A stretch of DNA of 50,262 nucleotides from Methanobacterium sp. UBA410 (GCA_002498385.1 DAHH01000013.1:1-50262), one strand, 5' to 3'. Shown: positions 9,289 through 18,697, counted from the stretch's first letter. The notes: generated by a model not told the origin, from the sequence alone. Program-made: numbers and translations.

Positions 9289-9519
9289 TCAGAGGATTTC
9301 TTCTCCATCTTCATAAACGTGGATGCACATTACAGGACAGGTTTCTGCTGCATCTAAAACACAGTCTGCATCTTTAATTTCAATTTCTTCAACATCTCCA
9401 ATCTTTGAACCCTTAATATGGGAAAAACCATCATCTACGAGTTCAAAAAATTCTGGGCACGTATCTTCGCATGTTCCGCAGGATGTGCACATTTTCCTTT
9501 CAAGAACTATTTTGTACAT
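9289..9519 (-). CDS. Small [4Fe-4S] ferredoxin
   Basis: A 76-residue acidic ferredoxin. Cysteines C11, C14, C17 and C21 (CTSCGTCEDTCP) and C61/C65 (TCPVMC) give the pattern of single-cluster Fer4 proteins, in which C11, C14, C17 and C61 probably bind one [4Fe-4S] cluster. C53 is extra. It is a low-potential electron carrier in the cytoplasm. A GGGAGA ribosome-binding site precedes the ATG. The TIR-like gene follows 81 bases downstream on the same strand, and the nitrilase gene is divergent. Confidence 0.93.
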   Translation of the reverse strand: MYKIVLERKMCTSCGTCEDTCPEFFELVDDGFSHIKGSKIGDVEEIEIKDADCVLDAAETCPVMCIHVYEDGEEIL

Positions 9520-9737
9520 TTAAATGTCTCCCTTTTGTCTTTAAAATTTAGTTCATTCATTTAACTACATTTAGCTTAACTTGTTTTACGTGTATATTTT
9601 TAAGATAGCTAAAAATGAAGTTTTCTATTTATGTTTTTTAGTTATAGTTACAGATCTATAGTTACAGATAAAAAAATTTTTAAAAATCATGGGATTAAGG
9701 GTTCCATAAGATTAAAAGTTCAAGGGAGACAAAAAGG

Positions 9738-10574
9738 ATGAAAGATGGTTTTAAGCTTGCATTGTGCCAGATGAATGTGGTTGACAACAAGGATCTGAAT
9801 GTAACCAAAGCAGTTAACATGATAATGGATGCTGCTTGCCATGCAGACATGGTTGTGCTGCCTGAGATGTTCAACTGCCCCTATGACAACAGCAAATTCA
9901 GGGAGTACGCAGAATCAGCAGAAAACAGCATGACGCTCCATAAGATATCTCAGGCAGCTGAAAAGGCAGGTGTTTACGTTGTTGCAGGTTCCATCCCTGA
10001 GGTTGAAAACAGTAAGATCTACAACTCAAGTTTCATATTCAGGGGGGATGGTGAGGTAATCGGTGTTCACAGGAAGCTGCACCTTTTTGACATTGACGTT
10101 CCTGGAAAAATAGCATTTAAAGAATCCAAGACACTGACAGCCGGGAATAAAATAACAGTGGTGGACACAGAGTTCTGCAAGGTGGGAGTTGCTATATGTT
10201 ATGATGTAAGGTTTCCAGAGCTTTCAAGATTAATGACAGATGAAGGTGCTGAGTTAATAGTTGTTCCCGGTGCCTTTAACATGACAACTGGTCCAGCCCA
10301 CTGGGAGGTTTTAATGAGAGCCCGGGCAGTGGATAACCAGGTCTACGTTGCAGCTGCGTCCCCCGCAAGGAATGAAAATTCTTCTTACGTGGCCTACGGC
10401 AACTCCATGATCGTTGACCCCTGGGGAAACACCTTAAAGAGGGCAGATGCAGATGAAACGATAATCTATGCAAATGTGGATCTTTCAAAGGTTAAAGATG
10501 TTCGAGATGAGCTCCCACTCCTGAAAAACAGGCGTAAAGATCTATACGAAGTATCCAAAATGTGGAAGCCTTAA
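9738..10574 (+). CDS. Carbon-nitrogen hydrolase, Nit2/omega-amidase-like
   Basis: A 278-residue protein of the nitrilase superfamily with the full Glu-Lys-Cys triad: E43 (VVLPEMFN), K113 (HRKLHLFD) and C154 (AICYDVRFPE). The segment HLFDIDVPGK is characteristic of the Nit2/omega-amidase branch, which hydrolyses alpha-ketoglutaramate or ketosuccinamate. Deaminated glutathione amidase (Nit1) is a close alternative. It is cytoplasmic. GGGAGAC lies 12 bases before the ATG. A direct repeat of TATAGTTACAGAT in the divergent spacer upstream may belong to its promoter. Confidence 0.9.
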   Translation: MKDGFKLALCQMNVVDNKDLNVTKAVNMIMDAACHADMVVLPEMFNCPYDNSKFREYAESAENSMTLHKISQAAEKAGVYVVAGSIPEVENSKIYNSSFIFRGDGEVIGVHRKLHLFDIDVPGKIAFKESKTLTAGNKITVVDTEFCKVGVAICYDVRFPELSRLMTDEGAELIVVPGAFNMTTGPAHWEVLMRARAVDNQVYVAAASPARNENSSYVAYGNSMIVDPWGNTLKRADADETIIYANVDLSKVKDVRDELPLLKNRRKDLYEVSKMWKP

Positions 10575-10776
10575 ATTAAAAGCAGACTTTTACGTATCAC
10601 TAGAAAATCTTAAATCCTGGAAATATCCAGAGAAAATATTCTCTTAAAAAAAATCTTAAAAAAAGTGTTTAAGGAGTTAAAGAGTTATTTTGTTTATAAT
10701 TTAGGAATGTTTCAACTTAAGAGTATTTCAATTTCCTTGTTTTTTTAAGTTACTTATTTAACTTGATTTTTTTAAA

Positions 10777-11349
10777 TTACTTCTTGTTAATTTTTTTCAA
10801 AGCCTTATTTGCAGCTTTTTTAAATTCTTTATCTCCAGTTGCAGCTCTTCTGGCTTTTTTGATTGGATCCACAGCTTTTTCATCCCCAATGTTTCCAAGG
10901 GCATTGATTGCAGTAACCCTGACACCCCAATCTTCATCGTTCAGCACCTCTATAAGTGGGTCAACGGCTTTTTTGTCCTTTATCTCACCCAGGGCCTTGA
11001 CTACAGATTTCCTGACACCCCAGTTCCCATCTTTCAATGCTTCTATTAGGTGTTCAACCACGCTGCTGTCTCCAATATCCTTGAGTGCAAATGCAGCGTA
11101 CTTCTGGGTGTTGGTTTCATCTGATTTTAAAGCTTCAATGAGAGGTTCAACTGCAGGTTTTCCTATTTTAACTATGGATTTGGCTGATTGAAACCTCACT
11201 TTGGGGTTTTCATCATTTAAAGCTTTAATTAAAACTTTTAAAACCTTTTCATCGCCTGTGTTGCCCAGATCTTCAGCTGCTTCCTTTCTAACATCAGGGT
11301 TCTCATCTTTTAATTTCTTGATAAGATCATCGTACTCATTACCTGGCAT
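10777..11349 (-). CDS. HEAT-repeat (PBS-lyase-type) protein
   Basis: About 190 residues built almost wholly of six HEAT-like repeats of about 31 residues, each with the pattern LI-ALKDEN-x-VR-x-A-x-ALG-I-GD-x-AVEPL. Such proteins are soluble binding scaffolds, and no catalytic residue is expected. The frame can begin at TTG (11361), but ATG at 11349 (MPGNEYDDL) has GGTGA five bases upstream and is preferred. The repeats resemble those fused to the helicase at 28-31 kb. Partner unknown. Confidence 0.88.
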   Translation of the reverse strand: MPGNEYDDLIKKLKDENPDVRKEAAEDLGNTGDEKVLKVLIKALNDENPKVRFQSAKSIVKIGKPAVEPLIEALKSDETNTQKYAAFALKDIGDSSVVEHLIEALKDGNWGVRKSVVKALGEIKDKKAVDPLIEVLNDEDWGVRVTAINALGNIGDEKAVDPIKKARRAATGDKEFKKAANKALKKINKK

Positions 11350-11544
11350 ATCATTCACCAACCTTAATTTTATAACTACTTCTATAAACTCCTTAGAAAA
11401 AATAATTGTTGAATCCTGATCAAGTTAAACTATAATGTGTTATATAAATTAAATCCAGTTTACCTATGATCTGAAGAAGATCAAAAATTTAACTAAACTA
11501 ATCAAAACTTTAAATAAAGACAAAGGCTTAAAAAAGAAACTTCA

Positions 11545-11985
11545 ATGGTAAGAAAGATGAAAGGTTACAGCTTCAAGATCTCTCTGGTTCTGGGCGTTGC
11601 GGCTGGAAGCATACTGCTCCCGATTTTCCGGATGTTTTCAATGCCCATAACTGGTTTAATATTGGCATTTACTGTTGCAGGATTTGTAACATCCTTCCTG
11701 TTCCTGCCTGAAAATAATGATAAAACATTTAAACGTAAAGCCAGTGCAGGGGCAGCTGCTGCTGTAATCATAGGCCTCATGATATCATTTGTTTTTTATT
11801 TGTACTACATCTTTTATCTTAGGGTAAGTATAATTCCCTCAGCATCCTCTGATCTTAACATGGCTGTTTACGTGAGTGTAATGCTGATTATAACAGTTTT
11901 TGGCGGTTTTGTCCTTGGAAATCTTGGTGGAGCAATAGGGGCAATTCTTGGGGATACAGTGGATGCAATATCCAAAAAAAGGTAA
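11545..11985 (+). CDS. Small four-helix membrane protein, unknown function
   Basis: A 146-residue protein with about four hydrophobic segments (ISLVLGVAAGSILLPIF, a Gly/Ala-rich second, AAAAVIIGLMISFVFYLYYI, and VMLIITVFGGFVLGNLGG). Glycine-rich C-terminal motifs GNLGGAIGAILGD recall the DUF5518-type membrane proteins common in Methanobacterium; this assignment is tentative. A second ATG four codons in could also be the start. It is divergent from the HEAT-repeat gene. Confidence 0.7.
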   Translation: MVRKMKGYSFKISLVLGVAAGSILLPIFRMFSMPITGLILAFTVAGFVTSFLFLPENNDKTFKRKASAGAAAAVIIGLMISFVFYLYYIFYLRVSIIPSASSDLNMAVYVSVMLIITVFGGFVLGNLGGAIGAILGDTVDAISKKR

Positions 11986-12265
11986 AAATCAGAGGTTTAC
12001 CTCTCTTTTTGGTATATTAATCAAGTAAAAAGAATTATAAGAATTATTAAAATCTCGGTAGGTTCTTAACTTAATTTTCAACGCTCACGTCCTTTTCATT
12101 GTGCATTTTTTTTGTGGATTGAAATTCTTGAATTTATCATCTGCCAACTTTTTAGTTTCATCCTTATTTCTTTTTCTCCATATAACTTCTTAAATTTTTG
12201 TAAAAGTTTCATAAAAACCTACATTAAGGGAATGAGCTAAAAAATAATACTGATTTTACTAAAAG

Positions 12266-12487
12266 ATGATTACTATGGATAAGAATATGGAACGATATAT
12301 AGAAAGAACAAGCTACGACTTTATTAAAAAGAACATAAATGAAGAAATAAGAAGCAAAATAGAAAAACAAACTTTTACATTTGGTAAAAGCATCAAAACT
12401 ATTGAAAAAATCCTCCGATCAGTAGCTAAAGATGATCTGGCAGATGCAATGTTAAAAGACATAGAAAATGCCATAAGAATGAGATAA
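12266..12487 (+). CDS. Small helical protein, unknown
   Basis: 73 residues, charged and predicted helical (MERYIERTSYDFIKKNINEE...). No recognised domain, cysteines or membrane segment. The ribosome-binding site is weak. The coding-like amino-acid composition and a stop followed by a T-rich stretch support it, but it could still be spurious. Confidence 0.5.
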   Translation: MITMDKNMERYIERTSYDFIKKNINEEIRSKIEKQTFTFGKSIKTIEKILRSVAKDDLADAMLKDIENAIRMR

Positions 12488-12876
12488 GAATGAACCAGGG
12501 AAACTAAAAAAAGAACGATTCAATTCTTACTCCTCTTTCTTTTTCAATTAAAATTGTTACCTGTTTACTTTGAACCTTTTTAAAAATTCCGGGATCCACA
12601 TTTACAGGGTTTTAGCTTGAAAAGTCCTTCCTGTAACCTTCGCCCTTCTTTATATCTCTTTTTTATGCAGTTATTACCTGGAGGGAAGAGTTTTCTTTTA
12701 TGCTTGTTTTTGTTTAAATGTGGTTTTTAACTCCTTTTTTAATCATAAACCTTTTTTAATCATAAATCTTAGAAGAAGATTTCAACTGTTATATTTGATC
12801 ATTTTAAAAAATCGATTATTTTATTAATTTAATCAATATAACCGCATAATTGATAGATGTTAAAAAAGTGGGAGGC
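12488..12876. other. AT-rich spacer with tandem repeat
   Basis: No gene seen. It holds a 17-bp tandem repeat at 12733-12766 (CCTTTTTTAATCATAAA twice) and T-rich tracts after the 73-residue gene that may terminate transcription. Confidence 0.6.
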
Positions 12877-13154
12877 ATGGAATACGGAAATAAAAGAAGT
12901 ACTGCATGATGCTTTGAGATATCCTCCAACCAGATGGAAGAGCGTTTTAATTTGTAGGTGTTATCCTAATTTTTGCTGGGATCGGGGGCATAGTTAAAGT
13001 TTCAGGTACAACGAATATGAGATTAATTGGACTTTTAATGATCATAGGGATGGTGACATTGCTCCTTGTGGGAGTACTGATATTATACTTAACCCTAATA
13101 CCTTATCTTCAAATGTACTTTTACAGGTCAGCAGCATTTATTCTACATGTATGA
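12877..13154 (+). pseudogene. Decayed DUF4013-like membrane protein gene
   Basis: Three frames together spell one short membrane protein. It starts MEYGN at an ATG preceded by GGGAGG, continues in a second frame as IKEVLHDALRYPPTRWKSVL, and ends in a third frame with hydrophobic helices (GVILIFAGIGGIVKVSGTT, LLMIIGMVTLLLVGVLIL and YLQMYFYRSAA). The opening MEYGN-DALRYP-WK resembles DUF4013 membrane proteins of Methanobacterium. At least two frameshifts (about 12890 and 12951) and a short total length indicate a remnant. A terminator-like hairpin follows. Confidence 0.7.
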
Positions 13155-13172
13155 ATAAAAAAAAGTCACTAA

Positions 13173-13200
13173 ACCCCTTTCACGTGGGGTGGTATTTTTT
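13173..13200 (+). terminator. Hairpin followed by T tract
   Basis: ACCCC and GGGGT arms around an 8-base loop, followed by TATTTTTT. It sits just after the decayed membrane-protein gene and looks like an intrinsic terminator, although archaeal termination mainly needs only the T tract. Confidence 0.55.
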
Positions 13201-13310
13201 AATTTATTTACCTTTACACTTGGACCTAACTTTTCAAGGAGATCTTTAAGTCTTTCTCAGTACCTAACTTTATTGCACAATTATTACACAGTATTTCCTT
13301 CAGAACATTT

Positions 13311-13928
13311 CTACTTCACATGAAAGCTGGTAACAATTGTGTTAAAATTGTTTTTCTCAGAATCAAAGCTTTCTTTCAGGGTTTCGCAGGTTATTCCATA
13401 GAATTTACCATTTTTTTCAAACCATACTTCGTAGTACTTATCCATCTCATCTCCATAGATAAAATCGTATCCTGCAGCACCATCCACAGTGGCCCGATTC
13501 TGGGATACAAACGTGTAACCTGGAGTTTGTTCAACCAAATTGTAGAATCCATTTGCTTTGTAGGCATTTTCAAGCGTTATGCCTGAAGGTAAAGAATCTG
13601 TTTTAGTTATGGTTACTGTGGTCATTGTGGGATTTGAAGGATCTGGAGCGCTGTTTGTCTGGGTAATGTTGGAGGGATAATTCTGTGAACCTGAATCATG
13701 CCTGGTTATTGTTAGATTTCCAGGTTCTGATGAGAAAAAGGTCTCAATGGGGTTTTCATAGTTTGAAATAACCCAGTTCTGGGGAAAGTCAAAGGATATC
13801 TCAGAATCGTTGTAGTGTTTAAGGTTCTGGCTGCTTGTTACATAGTTCTGTGCTGAGGTAACGAAGCTCACCACAGAGAGAACACTGACCAGGATCAACA
13901 TTGAAGCCAGAATATATTTTGTTTTCAA
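13311..13928 (-). CDS. Secreted PsbP-like protein
   Basis: 205 residues with a clear N-terminal signal peptide or anchor (MKTKYILASMLILVSVLSVVSF). The mature part has the PsbP-like pattern seen in Methanobacteriales exported proteins: YNDSEISFDFPQNW near the start, a central variable part rich in S/T/P, and a terminal strand-helix (FDSEKNNFNTIVTSFHVK). It is probably held on the outer face of the membrane or in the wall zone. Function unknown; PsbP folds in archaea have no settled role. Confidence 0.75.
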   Translation of the reverse strand: MKTKYILASMLILVSVLSVVSFVTSAQNYVTSSQNLKHYNDSEISFDFPQNWVISNYENPIETFFSSEPGNLTITRHDSGSQNYPSNITQTNSAPDPSNPTMTTVTITKTDSLPSGITLENAYKANGFYNLVEQTPGYTFVSQNRATVDGAAGYDFIYGDEMDKYYEVWFEKNGKFYGITCETLKESFDSEKNNFNTIVTSFHVK

Positions 13929-14046
13929 AGTTAATGCTTCCTAATTTTTTATGGATTTTAAAATTCTATGGATTAAGAAAACCACAGGATTTAACTTTAA
14001 ATATTAAAATATAATTTTACATATTAAAAGATAACTTTACATATTA

Positions 14047-14125
14047 AATTTATCTTTATAAATGGTAATTTATCTTTATAAATGGTAATTTATCCTTTTA
14101 AATGGTAATTTATCTTTATAAACGG
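14047..14125. repeat. 20-bp tandem repeat, 4 copies
   Basis: Unit AATTTATCTTTATAAATGGT occurs twice perfectly, then twice with one or two changes at its end. Each copy contains TTTATAAA, a good TATA-box match, so the array could multiply promoter elements. Confidence 0.9.
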
Positions 14126-14273
14126 CTTTTTTTAATTATTTGTAGTTTCATCGCGATATTCAGGTTTTATCAACGTACATGAAATACTCTTTTTTATTTT
14201 ATGATCTGTAGGATAAAGTCTTATAAGGATAAGATCTTATAAATGAGAATTGATCATAGATATGTATAACGAA

Positions 14274-14324
14274 TTTTACAAATTTAAGTATTTTACAAAT
14301 TTAAGTATTTTACAAATTTAAGTA
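14274..14324. repeat. 17-bp tandem repeat, 3 perfect copies
   Basis: Unit TTTTACAAATTTAAGTA is repeated three times without change, about 150 bases upstream of the phosphoesterase gene. Confidence 0.92.
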
Positions 14325-14476
14325 TGACGAATTTTTGAATTGATTTGGAGACTATTGGTTGTCATATAATATTATTGCCATATATGATAATGTTTACATA
14401 ATCATGGAATTTTTATTAAAATTTCTATAAAAAATAAATGTAGATGGTGTCATCGAATTATCATATTTAACAGGAA

Positions 14477-15220
14477 ATGAAAATGGAAAGTAAGGAAATA
14501 TATGGGGCAAAAATGGTTGATTTAGCCCTTGTAATTGGAAATAATCTTATCATATCTGATCTGCACCTGGGATACGAGCAGGCACTCAATGCAGAGGGTA
14601 TCATGGTTCCTAGATTCCAGTACCAAAAGATCATAGGAAGACTTGAGGAAATCATGAAAAAAACAGACTGCAGCCGTGTTGTAATAAACGGTGACCTCAA
14701 GCATGAGTTTGGAAGGATCACGCGACAGGAATGGAAGGAAACTTTAAACTGCATAAAATTTCTCAAGGAACACTTTGAGGAAGTTGTACTTATCAGGGGC
14801 AATCATGACAACTTCACACGCTTCATAGCTGGAAAAATAGACCTGGATGTTCGGGACAGTTACTCAACCGGGGATTTTCTCTTCCTGCATGGAGACAAGA
14901 TCCCAAAGGATATTGAAAGTGTAGATGAAAGCACGATTGTAATAGGACACGAACACCCCTGCATAGGACTTCGAAGCGGCGAACGTCTGGAAAAAATCAA
15001 GTGCTTCCTTAAAGGTGAGTTTAAAGGGAAAAATCTCATTGTGATGCCCTCTTTTAACTTCATAACAGAAGGATCAGATGTTCTGCACGAAAAACCCCTA
15101 TCTCCCTTTTTAAAAGACAACAAAATGAACAGCTTTGAAGTTTTTGGGGTTGAAAACTTTGAAATTTTATACTTCGGCAAAATTGGGGACATAATCCGGG
15201 TAAAGGAACGTTTCTATTAA
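14477..15220 (+). CDS. COG1407-type metallophosphoesterase (PdeM-like)
   Basis: 247 residues with the calcineurin-like motifs ISDLHLGYE, INGDLKHEFG, IRGNHDNF, LHGDK and VIGHEHP. The ISDLHLGYE-x-ALxxEG opening is typical of COG1407, whose bacterial members are the DNA-ligase-associated phosphoesterases encoded with an Lhr helicase. Here the next gene, 99 bases downstream on the same strand, is an Lhr-type helicase, so the same functional link appears in this archaeon. Manganese-dependent phosphodiesterase activity on nucleic acid or nucleotides is likely from the family. Confidence 0.9.
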   Translation: MKMESKEIYGAKMVDLALVIGNNLIISDLHLGYEQALNAEGIMVPRFQYQKIIGRLEEIMKKTDCSRVVINGDLKHEFGRITRQEWKETLNCIKFLKEHFEEVVLIRGNHDNFTRFIAGKIDLDVRDSYSTGDFLFLHGDKIPKDIESVDESTIVIGHEHPCIGLRSGERLEKIKCFLKGEFKGKNLIVMPSFNFITEGSDVLHEKPLSPFLKDNKMNSFEVFGVENFEILYFGKIGDIIRVKERFY

Positions 15221-15319
15221 GTGCAACTTTTAAGTGTAAGGACTAAGGAATCGACATTTATTTAAGAAAAATTAACAAAAAAAGATAAAAAAGATAATTA
15301 ACGAAATTTAAGATGAGAA

Positions 15320-17899
15320 ATGATAGAAAAACAGACTAAAATCTACAAGGATAAGGAAATTTACACCATACTGCATCCATGGGTTAAGAAATGGTTTAAA
15401 GGTAAGTTTGAAACATTTTCTGAGGCTCAGCACTATGCAATAATGGACATACATTGTGGAGAGAATGTTCTGGTTTCTTCTCCAACGGGTTCTGGAAAAA
15501 CCCTCACAGCTTTCCTCTCAATTATAAGCGAGTTAACAAGCCTTGCAGATAAGGGAGAACTTGAAGATAAAATTTACTGCATTTACATCTCTCCTTTGAA
15601 GGCTCTAGACAACGACATTGAAAAGAACCTCGAGGAACCTCTCTCTGAGATCGAGAAAATTGCAGGACGGGAACTTGGAATTCGGAAGGCTGTGAGAACT
15701 GGGGATACCGCTCCATATGAACGTTCTAAAATGCTTAAAGTACCTCCACACATACTTATAACCACACCGGAATCTTTATCCATCTTACTCTGTGCACCCA
15801 AGTTCCGGGAGAACCTTAAAGGTGTTAAGTACGTTGTTGTGGATGAGATACATTCCCTTGCAGATAACAAGCGCGGAGTTCACCTCAGTTTAACTCTTGA
15901 AAGACTTCAAAACCTTGCAGGGTCCTTCACAAGGATAGGTTTGAGTGCAACGGTCCACCCCCTTGAGAAGGTTGCAAGCTTTCTTGTAGGATACGAACAT
16001 GGTGAACCTCGAAACTGCAAAGTGGTTGATGTTAACTACATGAAACAGCTTGACATGAAGGTTCTATGCCCTGTGGAAGATATAGTGGAATCTGATCCAG
16101 AGGAGATAAACAGGGCGCTTTATAAGCTCCTTGATGAACTTATAAGTGCCCATAAAACCACCCTGATATTCACCAACACCCGCAGCGGAACTGAAAGCGT
16201 TGTTTTTAACCTTAAAAAGAAATTTGGAGACAGATACAACGATGATAATATAATGGCCCATCATTCATCCCTTTCAAAGGAACTACGTCTTGAGGCGGAG
16301 AACAAACTCAAAAGGGGAGAACTGAAAGTTGTTGTATCGTCCACATCCCTGGAACTTGGAATAGACATAGGTTACATAGACCTGGTTATACTGGTGAGCT
16401 CTCCAAAATCTGTTTCCAGAGCTCTTCAGCGTATAGGAAGGAGCGGTCACAGACTTCATGATAAATCCAAGGGCAGAATCATAGTTGTGGAGAGGGATGA
16501 CCTTGTTGAGTGTTCCCTCATAATGAAAAATGCTGTTGAGGGAAAGATAGATGAGATACACATCCCTGAAAACTGTTTAGACGTGCTTTCCCAGCAGATC
16601 TATGGGATGGCGATAGAACAGAAGTGGAACATTAACAATGCATACCAACTCATCAAAGGAAGTTATCCCTACAGGAACCTGGAGCAAAATGATTTTATGG
16701 GGGTTTTAAGTTACCTTGCAGGTGAGTACACCCGCTTAGAAGAGAGGTATGTTTACGCTAAGATATGGGTTGACTACCCTAAAAAAATGTTCGGAAAACG
16801 TGGAAAACTGGCAAGAATGCTTTACTCAACCAACATAGGAACCATACCGGACAGATCTGCAGCCAGGGTCAAGTGTAACGGTCAGGTTGTTGGACGCATT
16901 GAAGAGGACTTCATGGAAAAACTGAGAAAGGGAGACACCTTCGTTCTTGGAGGCAGGATCTACCGTTTCAACTATGCAAGAGGAATGACAGTCAACGTAA
17001 CACCGTCAGCAGGTCCACCCACCATTCCATCATGGTTCTCTGAACAGCTGCCCCTGTCATTTGACTTGGCAGTGTCCATCCAGAACTTCCGGGCCATAAT
17101 GGAAAACAAGTTCATGACTGGAAAGGGCAGGGAGGAGATAATAAACTACATCCACGAGTACCTTTACGTGGACTACAACGCTGCAAACTCCATCTATGCA
17201 TACTTCAGGGAGCAGTACCTCTACGCGCAGATTCCAAGCGCCAGAAAACTTCTCATAGAATTTTATAAAGGTTACGGTGGTCGTAAATTTGTTGTTTTCC
17301 ACACGCTCTTTGGAAGGAGGGTTAATGATGCACTCTCAAGGGCTGTTGCCTACCTGCTTGCACGGGAACATAAGCGGGACGTTATGATATCTGTTTCAGA
17401 CAACGGTTTTTACCTCAGCTCAGACGGTAAGATTGGGGGTTTGGAGACCTTTAAAGAACTTAGATCAAGTAACATTGAGGAGATTCTTGTGAAGGCCATT
17501 GATAAAACTGAAACCCTTGCAGGAAGGTTCAGGCACTGCGCAGGAAGGTCCCTCATGATACTGCGCCGCTACAAGGGAAAGGAGAAAAGTGTGTCCAGAC
17601 AGCAGGTAAAAGGCAAAATACTCCTTAAATTTGTTAAGGAACTTGATGAAAACTTTTCAATACTTAAGGAGGCCAGACGTGAAGTTATGGAGGACTTCAT
17701 GGATGTTAAAAATGCAAAAAAAGTTCTGGAAATGATAGAAGATGGTAGGATGCAGATAAAGCGGATAGATACAACTATACCTTCACCATTTGCATTTAAC
17801 CTGGTTGCCCAGAGTTATCTGGACGTCCTGAAGTATGAGGAACGAATGGAGTTCATAAGGAGAATGCATCAGGCAATAATCAGGGAGATTGGAGGTTGA
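15320..17899 (+). CDS. Lhr-family ATP-dependent helicase
   Basis: An 859-residue superfamily 2 helicase. Q-like FSEAQ, Walker A SSPTGSGKT (53-61), DEIH (about 176-179), SAT, TNTRSGTE, SLELGIDIG and QRIGRSGHR form a complete motor. The remaining 400 residues are the winged-helix and Lhr-type C-terminal domains of the short archaeal Lhr/Hel308-like class (COG1201). These enzymes translocate 3' to 5' and unwind DNA or RNA:DNA hybrids at stalled forks. The pairing with the COG1407 phosphoesterase suggests a joint nucleic-acid repair step. Confidence 0.93.
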   Translation: MIEKQTKIYKDKEIYTILHPWVKKWFKGKFETFSEAQHYAIMDIHCGENVLVSSPTGSGKTLTAFLSIISELTSLADKGELEDKIYCIYISPLKALDNDIEKNLEEPLSEIEKIAGRELGIRKAVRTGDTAPYERSKMLKVPPHILITTPESLSILLCAPKFRENLKGVKYVVVDEIHSLADNKRGVHLSLTLERLQNLAGSFTRIGLSATVHPLEKVASFLVGYEHGEPRNCKVVDVNYMKQLDMKVLCPVEDIVESDPEEINRALYKLLDELISAHKTTLIFTNTRSGTESVVFNLKKKFGDRYNDDNIMAHHSSLSKELRLEAENKLKRGELKVVVSSTSLELGIDIGYIDLVILVSSPKSVSRALQRIGRSGHRLHDKSKGRIIVVERDDLVECSLIMKNAVEGKIDEIHIPENCLDVLSQQIYGMAIEQKWNINNAYQLIKGSYPYRNLEQNDFMGVLSYLAGEYTRLEERYVYAKIWVDYPKKMFGKRGKLARMLYSTNIGTIPDRSAARVKCNGQVVGRIEEDFMEKLRKGDTFVLGGRIYRFNYARGMTVNVTPSAGPPTIPSWFSEQLPLSFDLAVSIQNFRAIMENKFMTGKGREEIINYIHEYLYVDYNAANSIYAYFREQYLYAQIPSARKLLIEFYKGYGGRKFVVFHTLFGRRVNDALSRAVAYLLAREHKRDVMISVSDNGFYLSSDGKIGGLETFKELRSSNIEEILVKAIDKTETLAGRFRHCAGRSLMILRRYKGKEKSVSRQQVKGKILLKFVKELDENFSILKEARREVMEDFMDVKNAKKVLEMIEDGRMQIKRIDTTIPSPFAFNLVAQSYLDVLKYEERMEFIRRMHQAIIREIGG

Positions 17900-18659
17900 T
17901 GGATTGAATTGGAGGTTAATAACCTGATTAGGGTTTATTGGCCTGAAAATCCTTAAAAAAACTTGATTTTTTTGTTTTAATTTTTTGTTTTATAATTCTT
18001 CCAACTTCTATAAACTTCTATAAAAAATAGTTGAACAATTTAATACAGTATCTGGTTACAAGTTTTACACTTGCAATATATGTCCCTGTATTTTTGATGT
18101 GATCATCCAAATTTAGGTGATGTTTTTTGAAAAAATTTCAGTGATATTTCATGTGTCCTTGACTTTTGATGCTTCCTTCGGTTACAAAACATTTTTTTGT
18201 CTTCGGGATCTGTGATAAATTAGGAAGTCAATATGAAACCCGGTAAATTGTTATATTTTTAATTTTCACTCGAGCAGTACCTTCATATCTTTTTTACATA
18301 CACTATGAAAAATGCTGCACTTTCATCAACCATTTTTTATGAAGCTCCCTTTGAAAATATTACTCTTTGAGCTTAAAAGCTTTTAATCTCTTTGAATTTT
18401 ATTATAATGGAAAAATTGGATTTTTTTAAAGGTTTAATTTATTTTTGGATTTATTTTTGGATTTAAATGTTTTTTTAGTGATCATATTCAATTAAACTGT
18501 GGCTGATCTTGTCAAAATAGTCATTAATTGATTTTATTTTTTAGATTTAGCTCTATTTAATGGTCTAATTCTAAAATTAGACATGGATTGAGTTGATTGG
18601 ATGACAGTTGGAACTAAAAGGTTTAAGCGTGCTTTTTTTGTTAAAATGGGCTCATAAAG
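17900..18659. other. AT-rich spacer, no gene seen
   Basis: About 760 bases without a supportable gene on either strand; only very short frames occur. Beyond T-rich tracts after the Lhr stop codon and small local duplications (ATTGGAGGTTGATGG region, TTTATTTTTGGAT near 18440), nothing stands out. Confidence 0.55.
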
Positions 18660-18682
18660 GGTTTATTTTTCGGAAATAAACC
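18660..18682. promoter_or_regulatory. Perfect 9-bp inverted repeat upstream of TATA box
   Basis: GGTTTATTT-TTCGG-AAATAAACC is a perfect palindrome with a 5-base centre, ending seven bases before a TATA-like TTTATATAT (18689-18697). Its place just upstream of the BRE/TATA suits an activator or repressor site for the secreted protein gene. A role as a terminator hairpin is less likely because no gene runs into it. Confidence 0.5.
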
Positions 18683-18688
18683 GCAATA

Positions 18689-18697
18689 TTTATATAT
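18689..18697 (+). promoter_or_regulatory. TATA box of PG-binding protein gene
   Basis: TTTATATAT, preceded by purine-rich AACCGCAA (BRE-like). It would start transcription near 18718-18722, leaving about 55 bases of leader if translation begins at 18777, or about 12 if at the GTG 18732. Confidence 0.5.

Larger units (their letters stand above)
13929..14476. other. AT-rich spacer with two tandem-repeat arrays
   Basis: No gene seen. It separates two divergent genes, so it carries both promoters, and it holds the 20-bp and 17-bp arrays listed separately, plus a looser triplication of TTACATATTAAA just upstream of them. Confidence 0.65.

Noticed and set aside
14047..14324. Tandem arrays considered as a CRISPR
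   Set aside because: Repeats are directly adjacent with no unique spacers, and no cas genes are present; the Cas4-like nuclease at 47 kb belongs to a helicase operon.
18055..18080. TTTTACACTTGCAA resembling a Methanothermobacter origin box
   Set aside because: Single, imperfect copy with no partners or nearby cdc6 gene.
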